NCBI RefSeq assembly: GCF_037992945.1
Contig: NZ_CP150304.1
Location: forward strand, 2,979,501-3,043,500
Origin: Peribacillus sp. FSL E2-0218
GTDB lineage: Bacteria > Bacillota > Bacilli > Bacillales > DSM-1321
DNA length: 64,000 nucleotides
Direction: 5' to 3'
The notes below the pieces were generated by a model that ran no database searches, was not told the DNA's origin, and worked only from the letters and a program-made list of their open reading frames with translations. The translations under genes were made by a program, and so were the position numbers. Below, one piece after another: positions 49,408-58,566 of the stretch (position 1 is its first letter; each line of letters begins with the position of its first letter).

Positions 49408-49777
49408 TGGCAACGGTCCTCCTTTCATTCTTCGCTTTTATGTAAGGAGTAAGCAAGTTTTCAATCTCATTCTCTGGATGTTTTGTTTTCAATGCAATGC
49501 TTTCAGTTGAATAGCCCCGCTTATGTAAATCAAGGACTTCACGCAATAAGCTCCGTTTTTCCGAAGACAGAGCAAGAACGCCTGCCTCTTGTGCCGTAAT
49601 TTCTGCATCTATCTCGATGTTCCTGATTTTTTCTTGTAATACACTCATTTCATCTCCAAATGAGCTGGCAAGCTGCTCCATTTGTTCGTCCACTTTTACG
49701 GAATCCTTTTTACTAAACGATAAAATGAACAGTAAAACTGCTGCACCAAACAAAATGACAAGAGCCCATTCCATCAT
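49397..49777 (-). CDS. Small membrane-anchored coiled-coil protein
   Basis: A 126-residue protein with an N-terminal membrane helix (WALVILFGAAVLLFILSF), a coiled-coil stretch (about residues 30-65), and a C-terminal helix-turn-helix-like region (LDLHKRGYSTESIALKTKHPENEIENLL). The layout resembles the DUF6115 or SwrB-like proteins. AAGGAGGG lies 7 nt before the ATG. It is co-transcribed with the following gene. Function unknown. Confidence 0.65.
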   Translation of the reverse strand: MMEWALVILFGAAVLLFILSFSKKDSVKVDEQMEQLASSFGDEMSVLQEKIRNIEIDAEITAQEAGVLALSSEKRSLLREVLDLHKRGYSTESIALKTKHPENEIENLLTPYIKAKNERRTVANDI

Positions 49778-50270
49778 TCTATGTCCCTCCTTAATCTTTG
49801 TATCTATTGTCTCGCTTTCTAATTATATATTGATTTGTCTCAAAACTCGATTTAAAAGAACAAAATACCACAATAGTCACATTTTTATGTAAAAAAAAGG
49901 CGCAATATGTCCATCACTCCCGATTCCTATTGATCAAATGGAAAATTCACCTTCCAGTTAAGGACTATTTTACCACATGTCCATACTTTTTGATAGCTAG
50001 GGAGGCCAGGTCTAATGTTGGCGCTACTTGTGAGCAATTTTTGATGCATGTTTAGAAACCTTACCGACCCTTGCTGATTTTTTCGCTTTTCAAGACGATC
50101 ATGTCTTGCCTTCATCCAGGCAATCCTTCGAAAAGTAGATAAACATGACAAATACAGTTCAAAACGATAAGATATAGATATAAGGTTCCTTTTCCTGTTT
50201 CATAAAATAGGTAAAAATTATCCCATGTCATTCTTTTATCGGATGCATGCAAGATTATAAGGAGGAAACT
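49778..50270. other. Gene-free stretch
   Basis: About 490 bp without a convincing gene. A 74-codon minus frame (49927-50151) lacks a ribosome site and recognisable features. The last 100 bp should hold the promoter of the YwnF-like gene, but I cannot place it. Confidence 0.4.
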
Positions 50271-50717
50271 ATGAATATTAAACTAACGAATATACCGCGT
50301 TTCATGCAGGCCGAAATCGAACAGCTTCAAGCAAAGTTATCTCCTTTGTTGAAGAAAAATATGAAATATGGCTTTTTATCGACTGTGATGATCGGGTTTT
50401 CCGTCATCAATCTTTTTTTCCTTTTATTTAAGAACGAATCATTATCGACCTCGAATATTGCGCTAGGTATCTATGCATTGATTGGGGCAGTCGGGTTCGC
50501 TCTATTAAAAGAAAATAAACACAACCAAAAAGAAATTGCGAGAATGAGCCGGAATTATATGTTGGAGAGAATCAAAAAAAGCCGCTATGTAACGGATGCG
50601 CGGAAAAGTAATTATTATAAGAAGATGAATGAGCAGCCCCTATATGCCATGAATGTTTTTTTTGAGTTTCTTGCAGAAGAACAGCAAAGGAAGGATCAGT
50701 CCTTCCATAATGAATGA
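50271..50717 (+). CDS. Membrane protein of the YwnF/DUF5392 type
   Basis: A 148-residue protein with two adjacent membrane helices (about residues 35-52 and 60-78) and basic soluble flanks (QKEIARMSRNYMLERIKKS). It resembles B. subtilis YwnF; this is by memory of the family, not by search. GGAGG precedes the ATG at 50271. Function unknown. Confidence 0.65.
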   Translation: MNIKLTNIPRFMQAEIEQLQAKLSPLLKKNMKYGFLSTVMIGFSVINLFFLLFKNESLSTSNIALGIYALIGAVGFALLKENKHNQKEIARMSRNYMLERIKKSRYVTDARKSNYYKKMNEQPLYAMNVFFEFLAEEQQRKDQSFHNE

Positions 50718-50733
50718 TAAAGGCAAAAAAAAA

Positions 50734-50760
50734 GCCCCTTCTTGAACGATCAAGAAGGGG
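50734..50760 (+). terminator. Hairpin after the YwnF-like gene
   Basis: CCCCTTCTTGA and TCAAGAAGGGG arms, short loop, directly past the stop codon. Confidence 0.55.
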
Positions 50761-50876
50761 TCATTGCTGTTTGAAGGAAGCCGTCCGGAAGTCATCAACA
50801 TTTGTCTTCACCATTAGGTGGAACTCGGTGGCCATCATCCTATCAAGCAATAGTAAGAGATTGAAAAAACTAACGC

Positions 50877-50904
50877 AAGCCCCTCATGAATTCACAAGGG
50901 GCTT
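50877..50904. terminator. Terminator between YwnF-like and YflT-like genes
   Basis: AAGCCCCT and AGGGGCTT arms with a 12-nt loop. It ends in TTTTA on the plus strand and also stands after the minus-strand stress protein gene. Confidence 0.55.
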
Positions 50905-50922
50905 TTATGTTTATGCGTGAAT

Positions 50923-51366
50923 TCATTCACTTAATACGGGGTCTGCAATGACAAGGATCTTTCCTGCCTTGATATCTTCCACGTATTGATCGACGTCTTC
51001 TTCCTCCAATCCCATATCCAATAGTGGTTTCCTCAAGCCGCCTGCTCCTGAGGCTGCCCCGGCTGCCGCTCCCCCAAATGTAGCGAATATCGGCCCGGCT
51101 GCCAATATCGGTCCTATTCCCGGTACGGCCAATGCACTCATTCCAATCAATAGGCCAGTCAATCCGACAGCTCCGCCTGCTGCTGCACCAGCAACCAATC
51201 CATCTGTCCTTGTCGGGCTGACTTCTTCCGCTTCATTCGGCAATTTGTCAACGTTTTTTGCTATGATAGATATTTGATCGGAAGTATAACCTTGTTGCTT
51301 TAAGTTCTCCACTGCTTCAGTCGCTTTTTTTTCATTTTCATATATTGCTATAAACCTCTTGTCCAT
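50923..51366 (-). CDS. General stress protein, YflT/GSP17M family
   Basis: A 147-residue protein with an N-terminal YflT domain (RFIAIYENEKKATEAVENLKQQGY, about residues 1-45), a long Gly/Ala-rich hydrophobic middle segment (about 57-105), and a short acidic C-terminal domain. Such proteins belong to the SigB general stress regulon in B. subtilis. A SigB-type promoter lies just upstream, and AAAGGAG precedes the ATG. The biochemical role is not known. Confidence 0.82.
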   Translation of the reverse strand: MDKRFIAIYENEKKATEAVENLKQQGYTSDQISIIAKNVDKLPNEAEEVSPTRTDGLVAGAAAGGAVGLTGLLIGMSALAVPGIGPILAAGPIFATFGGAAAGAASGAGGLRKPLLDMGLEEEDVDQYVEDIKAGKILVIADPVLSE

Positions 51367-51400
51367 GGTATCTGCTCCTTTAAAAGTAATGTACTATACA

Positions 51401-51425
51401 ATACCCTTACTAGAGCTTTTCTAAC
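51401..51425 (-). promoter_or_regulatory. SigB promoter of the YflT-like gene
   Basis: Minus strand: -35 GTTAGA (51420-51425), 13-bp spacer, -10 GGGTAT (51401-51406). The -10 is exact and the -35 matches GTTTAA at 4 of 6. Confidence 0.6.
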
Positions 51426-51445
51426 CTTCCAAGTAAAAATGAATG

Positions 51446-52693
51446 TCACTCGCGAATTTGCCCCTGTCCATAAATGAAGTATTTGCTCGAAGTCATCGCT
51501 GGCAAGCCCATTGGTCCACGCGCATGGAGCTTTTGTGTGGAAATGCCGATTTCTGCACCATAACCAAATTCGAAACCATCGGTAAAGCGGGTGGAGGCAT
51601 TGTGATAAACAGCTGCTGCATCTACTTTATTTAAAAATATGGAAGCGTTTTGTTCAGCTTTCGTAAGGATCGCTTCGGAATGTTTCGTACCGTATTGGTT
51701 AATGTGCTCGATGGCTTCCGATACATCTTCGACAATTTTCACGCTGATTTTCAATGCTAAATATTCATTTGACCAATCTTCCTCCGTAGCAGCTTGCGCT
51801 TTCGGGAAAGCATGACAAACCTCATCATCCCCAAATATTTCTATTCCCGCATCATCGAGGAGCGTCAGCAAGCGTCCGCCATTTCCTTTAAACCAGTTTT
51901 CATGAATAAGAAGGCTCTCGATTGCATTGCACACGGATGGGCGCTGTGTTTTACCGTTTAATACAACGCGCTCGACCATGGCGATTTCTGCCGTTTCATC
52001 AATAAAGATATGGCAATTGCCTGCTCCTGTTTCAAGGACAGGAACAGTGGACTCCTTAATGACCGTTTCTATTAAATTCTTACCACCTCGGGGAATCAAA
52101 ACATCTAAATACTCATTAAGATGGAAAAGCTCCTTTGCGGTTTCACGGCTTGTATCCTCGATTAACTGTACAGCTTCCACTGGAATATCCGTTTTCGCCA
52201 AGGCCTTATGGATGGAGGAGACCAATGCCATATTGGAATGTCTCGCTGATGAGCTTCCCCTTAACAGGACGGCATTCCCCGTTTTTAAAGCTAATGTAGC
52301 CGCATCGATGGTTACATTGGGCCTTGCTTCATAAATCATTCCAATAACACCGATTGGCACCCGCAGTTTTTTAATCAATAAGCCGTTTTCTTTTTCAATC
52401 GTCTCCAATGTTTCGCCGATAGGGTCTTTTAAATCCATTAAAAGCTTTATCGCAGCTGCCATATCATCAATGCGTGCATCGTTTAACATGATTCGATCCA
52501 ATATTGATTCACTCAAGCCTTTTTTGCGGCCTTCTTCAAGATCTATTTGGTTTTCCGTTATCAGCGCTTCTTTATCGCTTACAAGTTGCTCAGCTATTTT
52601 CTCGAGTGCCTCGTTCTTCTTTTTTGTAGTCAATCCGATTAGCTGATAACTGGCCGCTTTCGCTGCCTTACCTTTCGCCGTCACTTCACTCAT
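51446..52693 (-). CDS. proA: Glutamate-5-semialdehyde dehydrogenase (gamma-glutamyl phosphate reductase)
   Basis: A 415-residue ALDH-fold enzyme, second step of proline synthesis, reducing gamma-glutamyl phosphate with NADPH. Signatures include [47 protein letters not shown], and the catalytic Cys in [36 protein letters not shown] ends the active site. It lies 39 nt after proB and shares the T-box-controlled transcript. Confidence 0.94.
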   Translation of the reverse strand: MSEVTAKGKAAKAASYQLIGLTTKKKNEALEKIAEQLVSDKEALITENQIDLEEGRKKGLSESILDRIMLNDARIDDMAAAIKLLMDLKDPIGETLETIEKENGLLIKKLRVPIGVIGMIYEARPNVTIDAATLALKTGNAVLLRGSSSARHSNMALVSSIHKALAKTDIPVEAVQLIEDTSRETAKELFHLNEYLDVLIPRGGKNLIETVIKESTVPVLETGAGNCHIFIDETAEIAMVERVVLNGKTQRPSVCNAIESLLIHENWFKGNGGRLLTLLDDAGIEIFGDDEVCHAFPKAQAATEEDWSNEYLALKISVKIVEDVSEAIEHINQYGTKHSEAILTKAEQNASIFLNKVDAAAVYHNASTRFTDGFEFGYGAEIGISTQKLHARGPMGLPAMTSSKYFIYGQGQIRE

Positions 52694-52732
52694 TTCAAAT
52701 GCCCCCTTTTCCTGCTTTAGATTGATTTTGAG

Positions 52733-53821
52733 TTATGCTTTCACCCATTTATCACGGTGGATGACCTCGATGGAAGTGATCACAAGCTCGGTTGTCCGCT
52801 TGCCCATGGCCTGTTTCAATTCCTCATCGGAATAAAGAACCTCACCGCGGCCCAGCAATCCATTTGTGCCAAAGACTTCGACGACGTCCCCCTTGTTGAA
52901 AACGCCTGTTATTTCATAAATTCCAGCGGGCAATAGACTGCTTCCATTCGAAACCAATGCCCGTTCAGCGCCTTCATCAACGAATATTCTTCCGGAAACC
53001 TGAGAATGAAGGGATATCCATTGTTTGTTTTTCGTTACGGTTGTCAAGACATCATTGCCGATGTATGTGCCGTCCCCGGCGCCCTCGAGGATCTTGATGA
53101 GTTTTTCACGTCCCGCTCCAGACCCTATAAATACTTTCACCCCAAGTGAAAGTGCTGTCTGGGCTGCAATCAGCTTCGATTTCATCCCCCCTGTACCTAC
53201 ATTCGAGACTGCACCTTTTGCCATCTGCAATAAATCTTCCGTGACTTCGGAAAGCTTATCAAATCGCTTAGCCTCCGGGTTCGTATGCGGATTGGAATCA
53301 TAGAGACCATTGATATCCGTTAAAATGATCAAGTGGTTGGCGTGTACCAGGCCGCTCACTAAGGCGGAGAGCATATCATTGTCACCAAAGGTCAGCTCTT
53401 CGACGGATACCGTATCATTTTCATTGATAATCGGCAGGATGCCGCGTTCAAGCAATTCCATCAGAGTAGCATAGGCATTCTTATATCTGGCTTTTTTCGA
53501 GAAATCCTTCCGTGTCAACAGAATCTGTGCCGGGACGATTCCAAACTGGCCCAACTGTTCCATATATGACTGAATCAGCAAACTTTGCCCAACAGCCGCA
53601 GCCGCTTGCTTTCCTTTAAGCGTCACAGGCCTGGTCGGATATCCAAGCTTACGAAATCCGGTCGCTACAGCACCGGATGAAACAAGGACCACTTCATGTC
53701 CGGCATTCCTTAAAGCTGCCACTGCCTGAATGTGATCGGAAAATTTGCTTTGATCGATTTCACCTTGTGAGTTGGTTAAAGAACTACTTCCTATCTTAAC
53801 TACGATGCGTTTCTTTTCCAT
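52733..53821 (-). CDS. proB: Glutamate 5-kinase
   Basis: A 362-residue enzyme, first step of proline synthesis, phosphorylating glutamate. The amino-acid kinase domain (residues 1-255: [56 protein letters not shown]) is followed by a PUA domain (about 275-355) as in most bacterial enzymes. GGAGG precedes the ATG. The 230-nt leader upstream is a T-box, so expression rises when tRNA-Pro is uncharged. Confidence 0.95.
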   Translation of the reverse strand: MEKKRIVVKIGSSSLTNSQGEIDQSKFSDHIQAVAALRNAGHEVVLVSSGAVATGFRKLGYPTRPVTLKGKQAAAAVGQSLLIQSYMEQLGQFGIVPAQILLTRKDFSKKARYKNAYATLMELLERGILPIINENDTVSVEELTFGDNDMLSALVSGLVHANHLIILTDINGLYDSNPHTNPEAKRFDKLSEVTEDLLQMAKGAVSNVGTGGMKSKLIAAQTALSLGVKVFIGSGAGREKLIKILEGAGDGTYIGNDVLTTVTKNKQWISLHSQVSGRIFVDEGAERALVSNGSSLLPAGIYEITGVFNKGDVVEVFGTNGLLGRGEVLYSDEELKQAMGKRTTELVITSIEVIHRDKWVKA

Positions 53822-53854
53822 CGTTTCAGTCCTCCAATAAATATCTTAGCCATG

Positions 53855-54098
53855 AAAAAAAGCCCTTTTCATCCTCGATATAAGGACGAAAAGGGCTGCT
53901 CTCCGTGGTACCACCTTCATTGAACGCAAGTTTCATGCATTCCACTTTGCCTGATAACGCCAGGATTTGCGCCTATGTTTTGCATAGGACTCAAGAAGCA
54001 GGTTCTGCGCTTTCCTGTCACGGGCCTTCCAGCAATCGACGCCGCTCTCTGTCACAGTCATATCTCGCATACTAATCTTCTCTCAACGTTCATGGTTT
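53855..54098 (-). ncRNA. Proline-type T-box riboswitch of proBA
   Basis: The T-box sequence AAGGTGGTACCACGG lies at 53903-53917 (minus strand), followed by a terminator with arms AGCCCTTTTCGTCCT and AGGATGAAAAGGGCT (53861-53897) and a T-run. Stem I features (AGAGAG near 54050, GAACCT in the specifier region) suggest the specifier codon CCT (54002-54000), a proline codon. Uncharged tRNA-Pro would stabilise the antiterminator. Confidence 0.9.
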
Positions 54099-54104
54099 TA
54101 ATAT

Positions 54105-54133
54105 AGTATGCAAAATTATCTTCTTGATGTCAA
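54105..54133 (-). promoter_or_regulatory. SigA promoter of proBA
   Basis: Minus strand: -35 TTGACA (54128-54133), 17-bp spacer, -10 CATACT (54105-54110), about 8 bp before the predicted leader RNA. Confidence 0.65.
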
Positions 54134-54158
54134 TAACATTCCTTGCACTACAGACTTC

Positions 54159-55367
54159 TTATAGTGCCATGGCAGGACCGAAGAACTCATAGTGAATGTT
54201 TTCAGGTTCGACCCCTAACTCCTTCAGGCAAGTGATGAGCCCTTTCATGAAAGGGACAGGGCCACAAATATAATAGTCAGCTTCATGCTTTACATGGAGG
54301 CTCAATAATTCCTTATCGATATACCCATCCTTCACATAATTTTGCAGCTGCTTATCTTGCTCATCCGGATTTTTATACACGAACGATAATTGATAGCTCA
54401 CGAGTTTCTGTGCTAGGTCTGTCAGTTCGCCTCTAAACGGCTGCACTTTTCCGTTATCGGCTGCATGAATGAAGTGTACATCACGTTCGGGTGTTTGATC
54501 GGCCACTGCATGCACCATGCTCATGAAAGGGGTTATCCCGACGCCGCCGGCGAGGAAGACGACAGGTGTCCTTTTTTCCAGGTCGATGGTGAAATGGCCC
54601 GCAGGAACGGTTAAGTCAAGACTGTCCCCCACCTGGATGGAATCGTGCAGGTAGTTCGAGACTCTGCCATCCGGAGAGCTTCCCTGCCTCTCTTTTTTGA
54701 CGGAAATCCGGAAGTGGTCTTTTCCAGCGGCATTCGACAAACTATATTGCCGATTGAAAAGATAGCGTTCACCAGGTATCGCGATCCGGACGGTTACATA
54801 TTGGCCAGGAAGGAAGGATGGAATTACAGCACCATCTGCCGGTTTTAAATAAAAGGATGTGATTACATCACTTTCCGGCACTTTTTTGACGACTGTGAAT
54901 GATTTGAAGTCTGCCCAGCCCCCTTCTTGTTCCGAAGCTTGATCGTACATTTCCTTTTCGATGCTAGTGAAGACTCCGGCGATGATACCATAGGCATCCC
55001 CCCAGGCTTGGAGGATCTCCTCTGTAGCTGCTTCCTGTAATACTTCCTTGATTGCCGCCAATAAATATTCCCCGACGATGGGATAATGCTCAGGCTTGAC
55101 GGCAAGGCTTCTGTGTTTTTGCGCAATTTGCTTGACCACTGGCAAGATCGATTCTAGTTGATCGATATTTTTGGCTGCTGCCAAAACTGTGTTGGCAAGT
55201 GCATGTTGCTGCCGTCCTTTCTTCTGATTGGCATGATTGAAAATATTCAATAATTCCGGATGTGCTTCAAAAAGATTTTTGTAGAATACGGTTGTGATGG
55301 TTGTACCATGCACCTCTAATACCGGCACTGTGGATTTAATAATATCGATGGTTTTCTGGGATAGCAT
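54159..55367 (-). CDS. hmp: Flavohemoglobin nitric oxide dioxygenase
   Basis: A 402-residue protein of three domains: globin (residues 1-138; proximal His in IAQKHRSLAVKPEHYPIVGEYL), FAD-binding (about 150-260; RQYSLSN, VSNYLHD) and NAD-binding (about 265-395; VFLAGGVGITPFMSM, YYICGPVPFM). It converts NO to nitrate with NAD(P)H and O2. The start ATG 55367 lies 7 nt from AAGGGG. It is divergent from the NsrR-type repressor, with an NsrR-type palindrome between promoter and start codon. Confidence 0.95.
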   Translation of the reverse strand: MLSQKTIDIIKSTVPVLEVHGTTITTVFYKNLFEAHPELLNIFNHANQKKGRQQHALANTVLAAAKNIDQLESILPVVKQIAQKHRSLAVKPEHYPIVGEYLLAAIKEVLQEAATEEILQAWGDAYGIIAGVFTSIEKEMYDQASEQEGGWADFKSFTVVKKVPESDVITSFYLKPADGAVIPSFLPGQYVTVRIAIPGERYLFNRQYSLSNAAGKDHFRISVKKERQGSSPDGRVSNYLHDSIQVGDSLDLTVPAGHFTIDLEKRTPVVFLAGGVGITPFMSMVHAVADQTPERDVHFIHAADNGKVQPFRGELTDLAQKLVSYQLSFVYKNPDEQDKQLQNYVKDGYIDKELLSLHVKHEADYYICGPVPFMKGLITCLKELGVEPENIHYEFFGPAMAL

Positions 55368-55385
55368 AAATAAACCCCTTCTCAT

Positions 55386-55410
55386 AAACAAGTATTTTGA
55401 ATACATGTTT
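55386..55410. promoter_or_regulatory. NsrR operator of hmp
   Basis: AAACAAGTATT and AATACATGTTT form an 11-bp inverted repeat (one mismatch) around TTG, similar to the AT-rich NsrR sites of Bacillus hmp and nas genes. It lies just downstream of the hmp -10. Confidence 0.7.
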
Positions 55411-55439
55411 ATATTAGAACGGAACGAACTGAAAAGCAA
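55411..55439 (-). promoter_or_regulatory. hmp promoter
   Basis: Minus strand: -35 TTGCTT (55434-55439), 17-bp spacer, -10 TAATAT (55411-55416). The operator begins right after the -10, so repression by blocking the start is expected. Confidence 0.6.
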
Positions 55440-55537
55440 TATATTTCATACATCTTTTCAGTCGCTAAAGTTTGATGTTTATAAATTGTTCACATTTATG
55501 ATATAGTCAAATGGGGATAGAATGTGAGGCGATAGAC

Positions 55538-55999
55538 ATGAGGTTGACGAGTTATTCCGATTACTCACTTAGAGTGTTGATTTACCTGGCTTCCCACGAC
55601 CAAAGCAAATTATCAAATATAAAAGAGATTTCGGAAGTTTATCAACTATCCAAAAATCATTTGATGAAGATCGTCCATAATTTAGGTAAATTAGGCTATA
55701 TCGAGACGATACGTGGTAGAAATGGCGGTTTTCGCCTGGCAAAACCGCCTGCAGAAATAAACGTCGGGGAAATTGTAAGGAAAACCGAAGAGGATTTTTA
55801 TTTGGTGGAATGTTTTAAAGATCACGGCAACTGTATCATTTCTCCTGTCTGTTCATTGAAATTTGCCCTAAATAATGCTCTGGATGCTTTCCTACAGGTC
55901 CTCGATCAATATACGATTGCAGACTTCATTGAGAATAAAGTGATGCTCAAAGCCTATTTCGATTCTGTTAAACAGCATGACGAAGGGACCGATTCTTAA
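55538..55999 (+). CDS. nsrR: Rrf2-family nitric-oxide-sensing repressor
   Basis: A 153-residue Rrf2 regulator. The winged helix (SDYSLRVLIYLASH, YQLSKNHLMKIVHNLGKLGYI, GRNGGFRLAKPPAEI) is followed by three cysteines in LVECFKDHGNCIISPVCSLK, the FeS cluster ligands of NsrR. NO destroys the cluster and relieves repression. The start ATG 55538 has GAGG; it is divergent from hmp. The stop codon lies in the loop of its own terminator hairpin. Confidence 0.92.
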   Translation: MRLTSYSDYSLRVLIYLASHDQSKLSNIKEISEVYQLSKNHLMKIVHNLGKLGYIETIRGRNGGFRLAKPPAEINVGEIVRKTEEDFYLVECFKDHGNCIISPVCSLKFALNNALDAFLQVLDQYTIADFIENKVMLKAYFDSVKQHDEGTDS

Positions 56000-56016
56000 A
56001 GATCGGTCCCTTTTTT
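55983..56016 (+). terminator. nsrR terminator overlapping its stop codon
   Basis: AAGGGACCGAT and ATCGGTCCCTT arms followed by TTTTTT. The TAA at 55997-55999 sits in the loop. Confidence 0.85.
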
Positions 56017-56018
56017 CA

Positions 56019-57014
56019 CTAACCAATGATCCGTTCGATCCTGCATTCCTCTTCCATTCTCAAGTCTTTGATTCCTGTTTCCGTATTCAACAAAACTTTA
56101 AGTGGGTCGTATGGATTGATCATGATGATCGTCCCGGTTTGCTGATTGGTCAGCAACACTTCTTTTCCTACCAAGGTAGACATTAGTTGAGATATAAACC
56201 CAAGCAGGAATTCCGGGTTGAGTTTATCGAACATATCACGGTTCATTTGCTCAATCACCTTATGGAATGGCATGGCCTGATGATATACACGGTTGGATGA
56301 CATCGCATGGAATACATCGGCTATCGCCACGATTTTCGAATGAGGATGAATATCATTTGCCCTCAGTCTTAATGGATAGCCATTCCCATCTTCCCGTTCA
56401 TGATGCTGAAGGGCGGATAATGCAACCGACGGAGGCAAGCCGGGGATATCTTTAAGTAATTCATACCCATGGATTGTATGACGCTTCATTTCCTCATACT
56501 CTGCAGCAGTCAATTTTCCCCGTTTTTCCAATACACTCTCGGGAATCTTTGTTTTTCCAACATCATGCAAGGTGGCGGCCAGAGTCAGGGTTGAAAGATT
56601 TTCTTTGGAAAATCCAAGCTTCCTCCCTATGTAAGTGGCAATGATCCCAACACCGATATTATGGCTGTATGTGTACTCACTGCTCGCTTTCAATCGTTCG
56701 AAAAGGTAATGAATATCCGGATTTTTTGCAGCTTCCAAAATGACAGGTGCAATATGCGCTTGAATTGCCTGGACCGTTTCAAGCTGCATATTGCCATTGT
56801 TGCGTATTTCGTGAAAAAGACCTTTCAGTTGAACGGAGGCTTGATTGATTTTTTTATTGATTTCCACTTTTGAAAGTGCTTGATGTTCATTCAAGGTCGC
56901 TCCGTAATTTTCGGCTTTTTTCAATTTTGCCATCATGAAGTCAATTTCCGGAATGGTAAGAGGCGGAAACGATTTATCATTCAGCTTCCCTTTTCTATTT
57001 TTCAAGGCTCTCAC
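56019..57014 (-). CDS. HD-GYP domain phosphohydrolase
   Basis: A 331-residue protein. The C-terminal half is an HD-GYP domain with the metal site in ATLHDVGKTKIPESVL, KRHTIHGYELL, LQHHEREDGNGYP (GYP motif) and VAIADVFHAM. The N-terminal 100 residues have no recognised domain. HD-GYP proteins of this type usually degrade cyclic di-GMP or related nucleotides. The start is GTG with a weak ribosome site, so it is less certain. Confidence 0.85.
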   Translation of the reverse strand: MRALKNRKGKLNDKSFPPLTIPEIDFMMAKLKKAENYGATLNEHQALSKVEINKKINQASVQLKGLFHEIRNNGNMQLETVQAIQAHIAPVILEAAKNPDIHYLFERLKASSEYTYSHNIGVGIIATYIGRKLGFSKENLSTLTLAATLHDVGKTKIPESVLEKRGKLTAAEYEEMKRHTIHGYELLKDIPGLPPSVALSALQHHEREDGNGYPLRLRANDIHPHSKIVAIADVFHAMSSNRVYHQAMPFHKVIEQMNRDMFDKLNPEFLLGFISQLMSTLVGKEVLLTNQQTGTIIMINPYDPLKVLLNTETGIKDLRMEEECRIERIIG

Positions 57015-57083
57015 ACTTTTCTCTATTTTTTACCTATAATACCATATCCTTGGTGATCCTGCAGGATATTATGTGGCCTAATT

Positions 57084-57269
57084 TTACAAATGTCCTTTAA
57101 GTTCGTTGCCTAACTTCTTTAGCTTTTCTCCAACGGTACATTCGGTAATACAGAACTGGTGGGCGTAAGTACGCCCCTTTTCTTTTCGGAAATGTTTTCT
57201 CAAAAAGCAATCCTGGCAGAATGAAGTCAGAACATCTTCGACTTCTTCATAAATTTTTTTCCTATTCAT
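57084..57269 (-). CDS. ypeQ: YpeQ-like small zinc-finger protein
   Basis: A 61-residue protein with cysteines in LTSFCQDCFLRKHFRKEKG and QFCITECTVGEKL, a probable Zn-binding C-x2-C...C-x3-C arrangement. It overlaps the ypeP stop by ATGA, so translation is coupled. The order ypeP-ypeQ matches B. subtilis. Function unknown. Confidence 0.75.
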   Translation of the reverse strand: MNRKKIYEEVEDVLTSFCQDCFLRKHFRKEKGRTYAHQFCITECTVGEKLKKLGNELKGHL

Positions 57270-57979
57270 TGTGGATATGGCTCCTTTGACCCTGCAATTT
57301 CGGATTTGCTGAAAATGGCTTTTCCCTCAAGAGCAAGGGTTGCCAGACGATCGGCTTCCTGATTGTCCTTCCGCGCAATTGGCCTATAAACCGGTATGAT
57401 CTTTAGCTTATCAAGCTTCGCTTCAATGCGGTCCAGCCATTTATTCAGGCTTTCTTCCATACATGGCCATTCACCTGAAAGTTGCTTCAAGACAACAAGC
57501 GAATCCCCTTTGAAAACACAGCTCTGGTGATGGACCCCTAGTTCATCGAGTTGCCTGAGGGCTTCATGAAAAGCGGCATATTCCGCTTCATTATTGGATT
57601 CCAATTGCTCCAGTTTTAAATTGGCGCGTAATCGCCAGAACTTTTTGCCCTGGCGAAAGTAAATGGCCACACCGATTCCAGCGAGGCCTTCTTGCTTTTG
57701 ATATCCCCCATCAAAAAAAACCGACACATCTTGTGGTTCTTCCTCCACTTCAGTCAAAAGTCTCTTTAACTCCTTCTTCGTCCATACTGTGTCGAATTCA
57801 TCCTTAAATTCGACTTCCTTCAGCCTTCCTGCTTTTTCAAGATCTTCCGTAATGACGAGCGCAGTACCGGCTTCAAGCCAATCCGATACGAAAGCGGCAG
57901 ATGGCTTTTTGGAGGCTTGATAGGTCCATTGCATAATTACCTTCAAAGGTTTCCAGCTCCTTATCATTTCAATATTCAT
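57266..57979 (-). CDS. ypeP: RNase H-like protein YpeP
   Basis: A 237-residue protein. The C-terminal RNase HI fold (about residues 95-230) keeps the acidic tetrad: Asp in VFFDGGYQ, Glu in NNEAEYAAFHEAL, Asp in VFKGDSLVV and Asp in NQEADRLATLAL. The N-terminal 90 residues are a family-specific extension. It probably cleaves RNA in RNA-DNA hybrids or binds nucleic acid. It is co-directional with ypeQ and divergent from a second RNase H-like gene at 58153. Confidence 0.85.
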   Translation of the reverse strand: MNIEMIRSWKPLKVIMQWTYQASKKPSAAFVSDWLEAGTALVITEDLEKAGRLKEVEFKDEFDTVWTKKELKRLLTEVEEEPQDVSVFFDGGYQKQEGLAGIGVAIYFRQGKKFWRLRANLKLEQLESNNEAEYAAFHEALRQLDELGVHHQSCVFKGDSLVVLKQLSGEWPCMEESLNKWLDRIEAKLDKLKIIPVYRPIARKDNQEADRLATLALEGKAIFSKSEIAGSKEPYPQ

Positions 57980-58152
57980 GCGGACGATCGTTCAATTTCC
58001 TACCTGTTTTTCGAATACCATTTATACTATAATGTAAGGGAGTTCATGCATCCTTACTATTATAGTCCCCATATTAGCCTGAAATTCTCTGTTTCAATCT
58101 TATTTTTCATTCACCAAATCATTGCTAGCTTATACAGAGGGAGGAGTACATC

Positions 58153-58566
58153 ATGATTGAAGTATATATCGATGGTGCCAGCGCAGGTAATCCTGGGCCA
58201 AGCGGCGCTGGTGTCTTCATAAATAATAACGGTGTCATCGAGCGGCATTCCATTCCGCTCGGAGTAATGGAGAATCACGAAGCGGAATACCATGCACTAA
58301 TTAAAGCATTGGAAATTTGTGTTGCCAATAAATATGATGTCGTTTCATTTCGAACGGATTCCCAAGCCATTAACCAGGCCATTGAAAAGGAATATGCAAA
58401 AAAAAAATATGCCATATTGCTTGAACGGGCGCTTAAGCTCTCGGCCAATCTTGAATTATTTTTCATGAAATGGATACCTAGTATCGAAAATAAATCCGCT
58501 GATGAATTGGCTAGACGGGCCATTCGCTTAAATCAGAATGAGGAAGTTCATGAACAAGACTGCTGA
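58153..58566 (+). CDS. ypdQ: Ribonuclease HI-family protein (YpdQ-like)
   Basis: A 137-residue RNase HI fold protein with the full acidic tetrad: Asp in VYIDGASAGNPG, Glu in NHEAEYHALIKAL, Asp in FRTDSQAIN and Asp in KSADELARRA. It would degrade RNA-DNA hybrids. GGGAGGAG precedes the ATG. Its end overlaps the EamA gene by 17 nt. Confidence 0.88.
   Translation: MIEVYIDGASAGNPGPSGAGVFINNNGVIERHSIPLGVMENHEAEYHALIKALEICVANKYDVVSFRTDSQAINQAIEKEYAKKKYAILLERALKLSANLELFFMKWIPSIENKSADELARRAIRLNQNEEVHEQDC

Noticed and set aside
49927..50151. 74-codon minus-strand frame in the gap before the YwnF-like gene
   Set aside because: No ribosome site, no recognisable domain, and composition unlike neighbouring genes; probably chance.
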